64,000 bases of DNA from Streptomyces sp. Ru72 (GTDB taxonomy: Bacteria > Actinomycetota > Actinomycetes > Streptomycetales > Streptomycetaceae): positions 1 to 64,000 of the forward strand of contig NZ_PQSR01000033.1 of the NCBI RefSeq assembly GCF_002920635.1, read 5' to 3'. Every line of letters begins with the position of its first letter. Position 1 is the stretch's first letter. The position numbers were made by a program, and so were the translations under genes. Positions 25,681 to 34,185 of this stretch are shown here, in pieces. Under the pieces are notes generated by a model, which saw only the letters and a program-made list of their open reading frames with translations, was not told the DNA's origin and did no database searches.

Positions 25681-26601
25681 ATGAAAGCGCTCATACCGAC
25701 CGGAGATCCGGCCGAACCCGTTGTGCTCGCCGACGTCCCCGAGCCCACGCCAGGCCCGGACGAGGCCCTGGTGAAGGTCGAGGCGTTCTCGATCAACCGA
25801 GGCGAGACGTTCAGGCTCGAACGGCCCGCCGCCGGGGACCGTCCGGGGAAGGACATCGCGGGCCTGGTCGTACAGCCCGCCGCCGACGGGAGCGGCCCCG
25901 CCGGCGCCACCCGCGTCGTCGGCCACCCGATGGCCGGCGGCTGGGCCGAGTACGCCGCTGTCCCCACCTCGGCCCTCGCGCCGCTGCCCGACGCCATTGC
26001 GGCAGTCGAAGGCGCGGCGCTCCCGCTGGCCGGGCTCACCGCCCTGCGCCTGCTGGACAGCTCAGGGCCCCTGCACGGCCGCCAGGTCCTTCTGACCGGG
26101 GCGTCCGGGGGAGTCGGGCACTACGTCACCGAGCTCGCGTCGGCCGCCGGAGCCCGGATCACGGCCGTGACCCGGGACGCCGAACGCGGCGCCCGGCTCG
26201 CCGAACTCGGCGCCGAGGCGGTCGTCCACGAAGTCGCCGACGCCCGCGGCCCCTTCGACCTCGTCCTGGAGTCGACCGGGGGCCAGGCTCTGCCTCTTGC
26301 GCTGTCCCGGCTCGCTCGGCGCGGCACGCTGATCTGGTTCGGCCAGGCCAGCCGTACGCCGGCGACGCTCGATTTCTTCGACTTCTTCGCCGGTCCGGAA
26401 TCGGCGGTCATCCGCCACTTCCACTACCTCGACGCCGACACCAGCCTCGCCGCCGACCTGGCGACGCTCGTCCGGCTCACCGCGGGAGGCCGTCTGCACC
26501 CGGAGATCGGCCGCGTCGCCGACTGGGCCGAGACCGCGACCGCCCTCACCGACCTGCGGGACCGCCGCATTCGCGGCAAGGCCGTCCTCACCCTCAGCTG
26601 A
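25681..26601 (+). CDS. Zinc-independent alcohol dehydrogenase / quinone oxidoreductase family protein
   Basis: A 306-residue medium-chain dehydrogenase/reductase. A GroES-like N-terminal domain (DEALVKVEAFSINRGETF) is followed by a nucleotide-binding domain with LLTGASGGVGHYVTEL. Catalytic zinc ligands are not seen, which fits quinone-oxidoreductase-type NADPH enzymes. The ATG at 25681 follows AAGGAGGTG, a near-perfect ribosome site. It is 13 nt upstream of the SnoaL-like gene, and the pair is divergent from the damaged LysR gene. Confidence 0.88.
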   Translation: MKALIPTGDPAEPVVLADVPEPTPGPDEALVKVEAFSINRGETFRLERPAAGDRPGKDIAGLVVQPAADGSGPAGATRVVGHPMAGGWAEYAAVPTSALAPLPDAIAAVEGAALPLAGLTALRLLDSSGPLHGRQVLLTGASGGVGHYVTELASAAGARITAVTRDAERGARLAELGAEAVVHEVADARGPFDLVLESTGGQALPLALSRLARRGTLIWFGQASRTPATLDFFDFFAGPESAVIRHFHYLDADTSLAADLATLVRLTAGGRLHPEIGRVADWAETATALTDLRDRRIRGKAVLTLS

Positions 26602-26614
26602 CAAGGAGCCCGTC

Positions 26615-27019
26615 ATGACCGATCCCAGGACTGTCGTCGTCCGCTACATCGAGGCCGTCCGCGACGGCGACGCGCACACCATCGCCGCCAGCTTCGCCGA
26701 AGACGCCAGCTGGCACTACCCGGGCAGCCTGCCCATCTCCAAGATCTGGAACGGCCGCGACGCGATCGTCAACGAGTTCCTCGGCGGCATGGGCCCGATC
26801 CTCGTCCCCGGCACGCTGAAGATCGAACTCATCAGCACGATCGCCGAAGGCGACCGCGTCGTCGCCGAGTGGACCTCCCAGGCCGAGACCGTCCACGGCA
26901 CCACCTACGACAACCGCTGTATCGGCATCTACACCGTCCGCGACGGCCGGATCACTTCAGTGATCGAGTACGCCGACACCCAGCACGTGGCAGCTGCCCT
27001 GTTCCCCGGCACGGACTGA
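26615..27019 (+). CDS. SnoaL-like / NTF2-fold protein
   Basis: A 134-residue cone-fold protein. The typical opening helix (VVRYIEAVRDGDAHTIAASF), DASWHYPGSLPISKIWNGRD, and the end strand RDGRITSVIEYADTQHVAA are visible. Such proteins act as isomerases, hydrolases or ligand binders; here no specific chemistry can be assigned. AAGGAG lies 7 nt upstream of the ATG. It is co-transcribed with the oxidoreductase. Confidence 0.85.
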   Translation: MTDPRTVVVRYIEAVRDGDAHTIAASFAEDASWHYPGSLPISKIWNGRDAIVNEFLGGMGPILVPGTLKIELISTIAEGDRVVAEWTSQAETVHGTTYDNRCIGIYTVRDGRITSVIEYADTQHVAAALFPGTD

Positions 27020-27326
27020 ATGACCCAGCTCGAAACCGTCACCGACCGCGCGATCACCCGATGATCCCGGGCTGTGCGACCCCGTGACGGACTTCGCCAT
27101 ACGTCAGCCCTGTGAGCGTCTTGGCCTGCAGGGCAGGACGCCTTCAGCTGACGAAGGCGTCGAAGGTTCTCGGCAAGGAGCCGACGACACGCCTGCGCCC
27201 CGTTCTCCTTCCCCGGCCTGGCTCCCCATGAGGACCACCGTCTGCCATCCGGCGGGATCCGGAGGGCCGGCAGCTCTGGCACCTGAGTACGGAGACCCGC
27301 TGCCTCCGCCGCGCTCTGGGCTACTG
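27020..27326 (+). other. Intergenic, with a 14-codon remnant
   Basis: Immediately after the SnoaL stop an ATG opens MTQLETVTDRAITR and a stop (27020-27064), perhaps the beginning of a lost third gene of the operon. The rest, to the ICMT-like gene, shows no convincing coding pattern, hairpin or repeat. Confidence 0.35.
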
Positions 27327-27962
27327 CTACTGGCTGTCGGCATGGCGGGGGCCGACCCGGGCGGGGCGCACCCATGGGACGAGCGCCGGGACGCGAGCAC
27401 GGTAGGCGTCGTAAGAGGCCCCGAACTGACTGGCCATAAGGTCGTCCTCGATCCGGACCCGGCGCAGCAGCCACGGGACGGCGACCGGGAGGACGGCAGT
27501 CCAGACGCCGAAGCCGCAGGCCAGCATGCTGCCGACGATCAGTCCGAGCAGGCCGGTGTAGATGGGATGGCGGACCAGCCGGTAGGCCCCGTCCGTACGC
27601 AGCTCGTGGTGCTCCCGGACCATTGGAACGCTGGCCCACATCGTGCCCAGAACCCAGCGGGCCCACAGCAGCAAAGCGGTGGAGGCGACGGTAAGCAAGC
27701 CACCCAGGAGTGCGAGTGCAGGCTGCCAGTACTGAAGATGACGCCAGAAATCCTGAGAGTGCCTGACCAGCAAGGAAAATGCGTAGGCGCCGGCGATCAG
27801 CAGAACCCGGCGGGGCAACGTGCGACGCAGTCCACGCACCCAGTCGTGCAGACCGGCCTGGCTCTTCACGCCGAAGTAGACAGCACCCACAATCCAGGCC
27901 ACGACAAAGATCAGGACGCAGACGCCGGTGAGAGCAGCAAGTGCTGAGTGAAGTGAACCCAT
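27327..27962 (-). CDS. Isoprenylcysteine carboxyl methyltransferase-family membrane protein
   Basis: A 211-residue membrane protein with about five hydrophobic helices. The signature lies in the second half: RTDGAYRLVRHPIYTGLLG followed by EDDLMASQFGASYDAYRARV, matching the ICMT/PEMT-type SAM-binding end where RHP-x-Y and the late E and R residues are conserved. It probably methylates a lipid or a membrane-embedded substrate; the substrate is unknown. It stands alone, with no neighbouring partner. Confidence 0.8.
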   Translation of the reverse strand: MGSLHSALAALTGVCVLIFVVAWIVGAVYFGVKSQAGLHDWVRGLRRTLPRRVLLIAGAYAFSLLVRHSQDFWRHLQYWQPALALLGGLLTVASTALLLWARWVLGTMWASVPMVREHHELRTDGAYRLVRHPIYTGLLGLIVGSMLACGFGVWTAVLPVAVPWLLRRVRIEDDLMASQFGASYDAYRARVPALVPWVRPARVGPRHADSQ

Positions 27963-28263
27963 GCCTCAAGACTGCTCCGAGCGCGAAGCGGATCACCACC
28001 ACCCACAGGTTGATGGAGAGGTCTCCACCCACGGATGGAGACCCGACAGGGAGGCGCCGACGGCGTGCGCTCGTGCGGGGGCACACGGGTGGCTGCACGG
28101 GCCGGACGTGTGGCCGCGCAAGCCGAGACGGAGCTTCGTCAGGTCACTTCGTCGGTCTCGTCCTGAGAGTCCTCACCTGGACGAGAGCGCGGACCTGCGT
28201 TGGGCACGTGCCTTTACCAGACGTTCGCGGTGGCGGCGACGGTCGCGCCACCACTGAAGCCGA
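27963..28263. other. Intergenic, nothing recognised
   Basis: About 300 bp with lower coding character than the surroundings. Open frames are present on both strands, but none shows a plausible start, ribosome site and codon bias together. No repeat or hairpin of note was seen. Confidence 0.4.
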
Positions 28264-28566
28264 TCATGAGAATTCTGGAGAGGCTTGCAGGAGCAGAGCG
28301 AAGGCGCCAGGGAGGAAGAAGATCGCCAGTGCCCACCAGGGCGCTCCGGCAAAGCCGAGCGCGGTGGGCGGGACAGCGGTGATCGGCAGGGCACCAGCGA
28401 GTAGACGCCTCAGCGTCCGCAGACCCCTCGCATGGAGCTTGAGAAAGTCGGCGCGAGCAAGCGCCTCTTGAACTGCCTTCTCCACCGGAGCCAAAGGCCG
28501 GAAACGCCTGTAACCCCCCTTGAAACCCAAGTGGGTAGTGCGCCATGGATGGAGAGGCCAGGACAC
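28264..28566 (-). CDS. Hypothetical small membrane protein
   Basis: A possible 100-residue protein from a GTG at 28566. A basic, aromatic N-terminus (GFKGGYRRFRPLAP) and a helical region (LKLHARGLRTLRRLLAGALP) precede one or two C-terminal hydrophobic helices (LGFAGAPWWALAIFFLPGAF). Third-position GC is lower than in neighbouring genes, and no good ribosome site is visible. It follows the two-component response regulator by 52 nt on the same strand. No family is recognised; it may be foreign or not a gene. Confidence 0.4.
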   Translation of the reverse strand: MSWPLHPWRTTHLGFKGGYRRFRPLAPVEKAVQEALARADFLKLHARGLRTLRRLLAGALPITAVPPTALGFAGAPWWALAIFFLPGAFALLLQASPEFS

Positions 28567-28618
28567 CAACGGGCGGACCGCCGCACCTCGTTGACGTCCA
28601 CGCCGTCGGCCCCGGCTG

Positions 28619-29254
28619 TCAGGCCATCCCGAGGAAGCGCAGCACGGCGAGCACCCGGCGGTGGTCCGCGTCTGCCTTCGGCAGGTCGAGCTTGGCGAAG
28701 ATGCTGTTGATGTGTTTGGCCACCGCACTCTCGCTGACCACGAGCTGCTCGGCTATCCCGGCGTTGGACCGGCCGCCCGCCATCAGTTCCAGGACCTCGC
28801 GTTCGCGCGGGGTGAGGCGGTCCAGCGGATCACTGTGACGGCGCACCAGCAGCTGGGAGACCACCTGCGGGTCCAGTGCGGTGCCGCCCGCGGCCACCCG
28901 CCGCAGCGCGTCGGCGAACTCCTCGACGTCCGCGACCCGCTGTTTGAGCAGATAGCCGATTCCCGACGTGTTGGCGGCCAGCAGATCGGCTGCGTACCGC
29001 TCCTCCACGTACTGCGAGAGCAGCAGTACCGTCGTGTCCGGCCACTGCCGCCTGATGACCAGCGCGGCCCGCACGCCCTCGTCCGTGAAACCGGGAGGCA
29101 TGCGGACGTCCACCACCGCAATGTGCGGCCGGTGTTCCTCCACCGCCGCCAGCAGCGTTTCCGCGTCGCCGACCTCGGCGGCCACCTCGAACCCGGCCAT
29201 TTCCAGGACCTTGACCACGCCGATCCGAAGCAGGACGGAATCCTCGGCGATCAC
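28619..29254 (-). CDS. NarL/FixJ-family response regulator
   Basis: A 211-residue regulator. The receiver domain has the acidic pocket (IAEDSVLLR), the phospho-acceptor Asp in HIAVVDVRMPP, and the conserved Lys in GYLLKQRVAD. The C-terminal LuxR-type HTH is DRLTPREREVLELMAGGRSN ... VSESAVAKHINSIFAKLDL. The GTG start overlaps the kinase stop as GTGA, so the two are translationally coupled. The target genes are unknown; the adjacent genes (small membrane proteins, a methyltransferase) are candidates. Confidence 0.93.
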   Translation of the reverse strand: MIAEDSVLLRIGVVKVLEMAGFEVAAEVGDAETLLAAVEEHRPHIAVVDVRMPPGFTDEGVRAALVIRRQWPDTTVLLLSQYVEERYAADLLAANTSGIGYLLKQRVADVEEFADALRRVAAGGTALDPQVVSQLLVRRHSDPLDRLTPREREVLELMAGGRSNAGIAEQLVVSESAVAKHINSIFAKLDLPKADADHRRVLAVLRFLGMA

Positions 29255-30501
29255 GGCACGGACGGCAGCTCCACGGTCAAGACGGTCGGCCCCTCGACGG
29301 GGCTGTCGACCGACAGCGTGCCATCGACCGAGGCGACCCGCTTGGCCAGCCCCGCGAGGCCGGTGCCGCGGGTGGGGTCGGCGCCGCCCACACCGTCGTC
29401 GCTGACGACGACCAGCAGGGTCGGCCCGAAGCGTTCCAGTGTGACCTCGGCTCTCGACGCCTCCGCGTGCTTCACCACGTTCGTCAGCGCTTCCGAGACG
29501 ACGAAGTAGGCGACGGCCTCGATCGTGGGCGACGGCCGCGACGGCAGGTCCACCTTCACCCGTACCGGGACGGGCGCCCGGGCGGCGAGTCCAGAGAGCG
29601 CGGCGTCGAGGCCGCGGTCCTCCAGAACGGCCGGGTGCAGCCCGCGCACCAGACTGCTCAGCTCCTCTATCGCCTCCTTCGCCTCCCGGTGTGCCTCGTC
29701 GATCACCCGGCGGGCATCCTCGGGGAGGTCCCCGAGTGTGGCCTTCGCCAGCCCCAGGTTGACCGCCAGGGAGACCAGCCGCTGCTGGGCCCCGTCGTGC
29801 AGGTCCCGTTCGATGCGCCGCCGTTCGGCGTCGGCCGCGTCCACAAGGCCCGCCCGGCTCTCGGCCAGGGCCTCGACCCGGCGCGCCAGCTGCTCTTCGC
29901 GGCTCGGGCCGAGCAGCACGGTGGCGGCCCGGGTGTCGAGCCGGGCCAGGGCTCCGGAAAGCCAGGAAGCCGCGTAGAGGAGGGCGATTCCAGCAGCGGT
30001 GACGTACGCCGCCCAGGTGGTGTGGCCGGGGTGGTCGACGCGCCAGTCCAGCGACACCAGCCAAAGCCATACGTAGGCCGAGGCGGCGGCGATGGCCACG
30101 GCCCACAACAGAAGGACGAGAACCGAGGCGAGGGCCAGCAACGGCCCCCCCAGCAGGTGGTACATGAGCTGCCACCGACCCGGCGGGGACCGCAGCCAGT
30201 TGCGCAGCGGGGGCCGCGGTCCGCTGTAGGGGGAGGGGATGTCCACGCTGAGCCGGGTACGGAAGCGGCCGTGCTGTGCGGCGGTCAGCAGCGGACCGCC
30301 GAGCACGACGGCGGCGAGCGGGACGAGCACCGCGAGGAGGATGGCAGCCATCGACACCGGGACGAAGAGCATCCACGGCAGGGCCATGACCAGCAGTACG
30401 CCGAGCTGGATCAGGACCCCCGTGGCAATGAAGGCGACCGATCGTCCGGCTCCTTGGAACGGCCGCAGGACAACATCCCGCAGGCGGGCGGTGATGGGCA
30501 T
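29251..30501 (-). CDS. DesK/NarX-type sensor histidine kinase
   Basis: A 416-residue kinase from an ATG at 30501. Two blocks of hydrophobic segments (about residues 20-70 and 115-190) make an intramembrane sensor. HisKA_3 has the phospho-His in RRIERDLHDGAQQRLV. The ATPase domain has the N box ALTNVVKHAEASRAEV and the G box DDGVGGADPTRGTGLAGLAKR. A long upstream in-frame extension exists but is of low quality, so the later ATG is preferred. It is paired by GTGA overlap with the response regulator. Confidence 0.92.
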   Translation of the reverse strand: MPITARLRDVVLRPFQGAGRSVAFIATGVLIQLGVLLVMALPWMLFVPVSMAAILLAVLVPLAAVVLGGPLLTAAQHGRFRTRLSVDIPSPYSGPRPPLRNWLRSPPGRWQLMYHLLGGPLLALASVLVLLLWAVAIAAASAYVWLWLVSLDWRVDHPGHTTWAAYVTAAGIALLYAASWLSGALARLDTRAATVLLGPSREEQLARRVEALAESRAGLVDAADAERRRIERDLHDGAQQRLVSLAVNLGLAKATLGDLPEDARRVIDEAHREAKEAIEELSSLVRGLHPAVLEDRGLDAALSGLAARAPVPVRVKVDLPSRPSPTIEAVAYFVVSEALTNVVKHAEASRAEVTLERFGPTLLVVVSDDGVGGADPTRGTGLAGLAKRVASVDGTLSVDSPVEGPTVLTVELPSVP

Positions 30502-30670
30502 GGGCCAACGGCAGGTCGCGAGGTCAGGGGCGGGCCATGGCGTAAATGGCCGCCTTGGGGGTGCAACCAGTGCCACCCCGGAACGGATACCCGCGTTACT
30601 GACCGTGAGCGCCGCGCGCTGAAGGCTTGAGGACGTGAAGGGAAGCGGGAAACACGAAGGGACCGAGCCG

Positions 30671-31111
30671 ATGAGCGTGCTGATCACCGGTCAGGGGCAG
30701 GGCCGGCGGTCACGGTCCGCCGGGACGCGGGCTCGCCGCGGGTGCGGTGCGGAACACGTCCTCGTCGTCAGCGGGGTGGCTCTGCTCCCCTGGCTGGTCG
30801 TGCTGGCCGACGGCCTGCCCGGAACCACCACGGCCGCGCACTGGCGCGGTGCCTGGATCGGCCTGGACGCCTTGGAGGCCCTGGGCCTGATCGCCACGGG
30901 CGTGCTGGCCGTACGCGGCCACCACATGCACCGGCTCACGGCCGCCGCCACTGCGACGCTGCTGGTCGTCGACGCCTGGTTCGACACGATGACGGCGGCA
31001 CCGGGCGCGGACCGGTTCGCGGCGGTGGCGATGGCGGTCGGCGCGGAGCTGCCGCTGGCGGTGAGGTGCGCCGTGCTGGCGGTGACGGGGCGGGTCCCCC
31101 CGACGGCCTGA
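30671..31111 (+). CDS. Four-helix membrane protein
   Basis: A 146-residue hypothetical protein with four hydrophobic segments (VLVVSGVALLPWLVVLAD, GLDALEALGLIATGVLA, LTAAATATLLVVDAWFD, AVRCAVLAVTG) and a basic N-terminus. The ATG at 30671 follows GAAGGGACCGAGCC. It is divergent from the kinase gene across about 170 bp and upstream of the broken methyltransferase. Similar small proteins beside a methyltransferase occur in Streptomyces as remembered; no function known. Confidence 0.7.
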   Translation: MSVLITGQGQGRRSRSAGTRARRGCGAEHVLVVSGVALLPWLVVLADGLPGTTTAAHWRGAWIGLDALEALGLIATGVLAVRGHHMHRLTAAATATLLVVDAWFDTMTAAPGADRFAAVAMAVGAELPLAVRCAVLAVTGRVPPTA

Positions 31112-31174
31112 CCGCCTTCGGCCCTCGGCCTCCTTTCGCGCAGCCGCCCACCACCACCGCATCGGAGAAGACCC

Positions 31175-31810
31175 ATGCTTCACCCTGTCCTGACCAAGCC
31201 CGGCGTCCGCTGGGCACTCGCCGCGGGTGCCGTAGCCGCGGGAGCCTGGTGATTCGGCGACCAGGCCCCATACCCCTACAGCCAACGCAGGCTGCTCGAC
31301 CTGCAGTTGCCCTGCCTGACATCGAGCCACCTGGACTCCGTGCTCAGGCCCGGGCCGGGTGAGCGGATGCTGGAGGTCGGGCCCGGCACCGGCCTTCAGT
31401 CGCTGCACGTGGCGCCGCAACTCGGGCCGGAGGGGCGCTTGGACGTCTTGGACATCCAGCCGGAGATGCTCGATCACGTGATGCGCGGCGCGCAGCGGCG
31501 GGGTATCACCAACATCACGGCGACCCGAGCCGACGCCCGCGACATCCCCTTTGCCGACGGGACGTTCGATGCTCTGTACCTGGTGACCGCCCTGGGCGAG
31601 ATACCGGAGCCGGAGCGGGTGTTGGCCGAGGCGGTCCGGGTGCTGGCCCCCGGCGGCCGATTGGTGGTCGGCGAGTTCTTCGACCGCCACTGGATCCCGT
31701 TCGGCACATTGCACCGCCTCGCCGACGCGTCCGGCCTCCACCTGGCCGGCCGCCACGGGTTCACCCTTGCCTACCTGGCCCGCTTCCACCCCTGCTCAGC
31801 GGCGGCCTGA
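31175..31810 (+). pseudogene. SAM-dependent methyltransferase interrupted by a stop codon
   Basis: The frame from the ATG at 31175 reads MLHPVLTKPGVRWALAAG ... AGAW, then TGA at 31250-31252, and continues without shift as FGDQAPYPYSQRRLLDL into a complete class I methyltransferase: motif I RMLEVGPGTGLQSLHVAP, acidic loop VLDIQPEM, motif IV TFDALYLVTALGEI, and LAPGGRLVVGEFFDRHWIP. A single TGG to TGA change would explain it. Reinitiation at TTG 31307 or a later start could still give a shortened enzyme, but residues before motif I would be lost. The substrate is unknown. Confidence 0.8.
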
Positions 31811-31819
31811 CCCGGCCGG

Positions 31820-31844
31820 CCGGCCCGTCAGCGGGGCGGGCCGG
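31820..31844 (+). terminator. Hairpin after the methyltransferase
   Basis: A perfect 8-bp stem (CCGGCCCG and CGGGCCGG) with a 9-nt loop, 10 nt after the stop. It has no T-run. Confidence 0.5.
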
Positions 31845-31948
31845 TCCGGCGGGACGGACGTCCCGTCCTGAAGGCCCCCTTCCGGCGGGGCCGTCACACG
31901 GCCCTCGACGCACTCCGGTCGTGCGCCGCGACCGTAGCCCGGCAACGC

Positions 31949-31994
31949 GAACGGGCCCGCGTGCGCCCTGGTCAGGACGCACGCGGGCCCGTTC
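31949..31994 (-). terminator. Strong terminator of the protease gene
   Basis: A perfect 17-bp stem (GAACGGGCCCGCGTGCG and its complement) with a 12-nt loop, 45 nt after the protease stop on the minus strand. Being symmetric, it can also stop read-through from the left. Confidence 0.8.
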
Positions 31995-32038
31995 TCACCC
32001 GGTGTCCGGGTGCGGGATCGATCTCCCGCCGGTACCGG

Positions 32039-33883
32039 TCAGCTCAGCCGGTAGCCGCCGTAGCCGTATCCGATCTTGATGCGGGAGGCCAGCGGGTGCG
32101 AGACGTCGCCCGTGCCTTCGTACAGCCACAGGTTGCCGCTGCTGTCGCGGGCGATCAGGTCGGAGTGACCGTTGCCGGTCATGTCCCCGTTCATCACGTA
32201 CGCGTTGTAGTGGAAGCCCCAGCCGATCTTCACGCGGGACGCCAGCGGCGCCGACGGGTTGCCGGTGCCCTTGTACAGCCACAGGTTCCCGGACGAGTCC
32301 TGGGCGAGCAGGTCGAGCTTGCCGTCGCCGGTGAAGTCGCCCTTGCCGAAGACGTTGCTGCCGTACTGGCCCCAGCCGTAGCCGAGCTTGACGCGCGAGC
32401 CGAAGTTGCCGTGGCCGGTGCCCGGGTAGCGCCAGAAGTTGCCGCTGGAGTCGACGGTCAGCAGGTCCTGCAGGCCGTCACCGGTGACGTCGCCGGGTAC
32501 GAGCATGACCTTCATGCTGTTCCAGCCGGTCCCGAGCGTGGTGACGTCGGTGTTGCCGGTGGACACGTTGTAGTGCTGCCAGTACAGGGTGCCGTCGGTG
32601 GTGCGCACCAGCAGGTCGGCGTAGCCGTCGCGGTCGAGGTCGGCCTGGCGCACCAGGTTGACCCCGCTCCAGTCGCCGAGCGAGATCCGCGAGCCGAAGG
32701 ACTTGCCGCGCGAGTCGTACTCGTAGCCCTGGCCGTTGGAGGCGATCGCGAACATGTCCGCGCGACCGTCACCGCTCAGGTCCGTGTCGTCGATGCGCGG
32801 TTCGGTCGCCCCGATGTACGTGCTCAGCTTGGTGAAGACGCTGTACGAGCCCTGGGCCACGCAGTCCTGCACGCCCCACGACACGACACCGACGACGCGT
32901 CCGTTCACGACCAGCGGGCCGCCGGAGTCGCCGTTGCAGGTGGCGACGGTGCCGCTGTCGGAGCCGCTGGCCGGGGTGCCGACACAGGTCATGGCGCCCG
33001 CGACGAAGTCGCTGCCGTAGTAACTCGAGCAGGTCGAGTCGCCGTTCACCGGCACGGTGGCCTTGCGCAAGGTCTGCGAGATGTCCTGGCTGGTGGAGCT
33101 GGTGCGCCCCCAGCCGTAGATCTGCGCCTGGGTGCCCGCCTTGTACGACGCGGTGTCGTCGGAGGTGGTGATGGGCAGCGGCTTGGCGCTGATCGGGTCG
33201 GGCAGCGTCAGCACGGCGACGTCGTTGACGGCGGTGCCGGTCGAGGTGATCTTGAACGAGGAATCGTTCCACTGCCGCCAGACGCCCGACACCGTTCCGC
33301 CGTGGAAGTCGGTGGTGTTGGTCGACGGGTCGGTGGTCGGCAGCTGGTCGGTGCCGTAGACGATGGCGCCGTTGTTGTGCCAGTCGTAGCCCGAGACGCA
33401 GTGCGCGGCGGTGAGGATCTTCGTGGGCGACACGACGGTGCCGCCGCAGAAGAAGCCGACGTCGTCGCTGGTGTCGCTGGTGCCCTTGTCGTCGTAGTAC
33501 CACAGCTGCACCATCCACGGGGCCGTGGAGATGCTGGTGGTCGTGCCGCCGATGATCTGCGGGCTGGCGGTGCCGGAGGTCGACGGCTGCGGCTCCGGGC
33601 TGGTGCTGGTGGTGCCGGACGGCGCGCCCGCGCTCGCGGCGGGGCGCAGGCTGGCCGGAGTGTTGGCGGCCGGCGCGGCGAGCGCGCCGTGCACGCGGGC
33701 CTTGAGCTGCGACTTGCCGACGCTGTCGTGGCCCTGAACACCGATGTCCGTCGGCACGGGCGCCGCGTGGGCGGGCGCCATGAGGAACGCACCGGCGCCG
33801 CCGAGGAACAGCGTGGCAGCAGCGGTGCGTACGGCTATCCGGCCCCGGCGGCGGTGATTCCCGCCTTTGTGGGCAGAGGACAC
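32039..33883 (-). CDS. Secreted trypsin-like serine protease with FG-GAP/VCBS repeats
   Basis: A 614-residue exported protease. The signal peptide ends near APAHA. A propeptide of about 80 residues leads to the activation N-terminus IIGGTTTSISTAPW. The catalytic His is in ILTAAHCVSG, the Asp in NDVAVLTLPD, and the Ser in CNGDSGGPLVV. The last 250 residues are about five FG-GAP-like blocks, each with a DxDxDG-type calcium loop (DLSGDGRAD, DLDRDGYAD, DVTGDGLQD, DFTGDGKLD, DMTGNGHSD) and a LWLYKGTG-type strand, probably a beta-propeller that binds a surface or polymer. The GTG start has AGGAGACCTGA upstream. A strong terminator follows. Confidence 0.94.
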   Translation of the reverse strand: MSSAHKGGNHRRRGRIAVRTAAATLFLGGAGAFLMAPAHAAPVPTDIGVQGHDSVGKSQLKARVHGALAAPAANTPASLRPAASAGAPSGTTSTSPEPQPSTSGTASPQIIGGTTTSISTAPWMVQLWYYDDKGTSDTSDDVGFFCGGTVVSPTKILTAAHCVSGYDWHNNGAIVYGTDQLPTTDPSTNTTDFHGGTVSGVWRQWNDSSFKITSTGTAVNDVAVLTLPDPISAKPLPITTSDDTASYKAGTQAQIYGWGRTSSTSQDISQTLRKATVPVNGDSTCSSYYGSDFVAGAMTCVGTPASGSDSGTVATCNGDSGGPLVVNGRVVGVVSWGVQDCVAQGSYSVFTKLSTYIGATEPRIDDTDLSGDGRADMFAIASNGQGYEYDSRGKSFGSRISLGDWSGVNLVRQADLDRDGYADLLVRTTDGTLYWQHYNVSTGNTDVTTLGTGWNSMKVMLVPGDVTGDGLQDLLTVDSSGNFWRYPGTGHGNFGSRVKLGYGWGQYGSNVFGKGDFTGDGKLDLLAQDSSGNLWLYKGTGNPSAPLASRVKIGWGFHYNAYVMNGDMTGNGHSDLIARDSSGNLWLYEGTGDVSHPLASRIKIGYGYGGYRLS

Positions 33884-34185
33884 TCAGGTCTCCTGATGGG
33901 TGAAGATGCTGGAGAAGTGCTTGAAGGCAAGCGGCTGATGTTACTTCCAACTCGACGATCTTCACCAGTCTCACAGGCCACAGATGCATAAAGTTTTCGC
34001 CTGGGCCACCGGATGGCTCTCCTGTGAGGGAGCGGATCGCGAACGCTCCCGTGGCGGAGCCGAGTTGTCACTGGTGGCGCGTCCGCGTGCCCGGGAGCAA
34101 GCACAGGCGTGTGCCGCAGGCCGGCGACGACGCGCGGGGCATGGCTCGAATTCCCCGTCATCAAAATGGAGTTCGATGCCCCGCC
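33884..34185. other. Intergenic upstream of the protease, with a spaced inverted repeat
   Basis: GGTGAAGAT (33899-33907) and its exact complement ATCTTCACC (33958-33966) flank about 50 bp just upstream of the protease ribosome site. The stretch 33900-34010 is AT-richer than average and probably contains the protease promoter. The remainder, to the TrmH stop, holds no recognisable gene. Confidence 0.4.

Noticed and set aside
27084-27947. 287-codon plus-strand frame opposite the ICMT-like gene
   Set aside because: Low-complexity Gln/Asp/Gly composition typical of an antisense shadow; the minus strand has the ICMT signature and membrane helices.
31250-31252. Selenocysteine codon in the methyltransferase
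   Set aside because: No hairpin resembling a SECIS was seen just after the TGA, and the family has Trp, not Cys, at this position as far as I recall.
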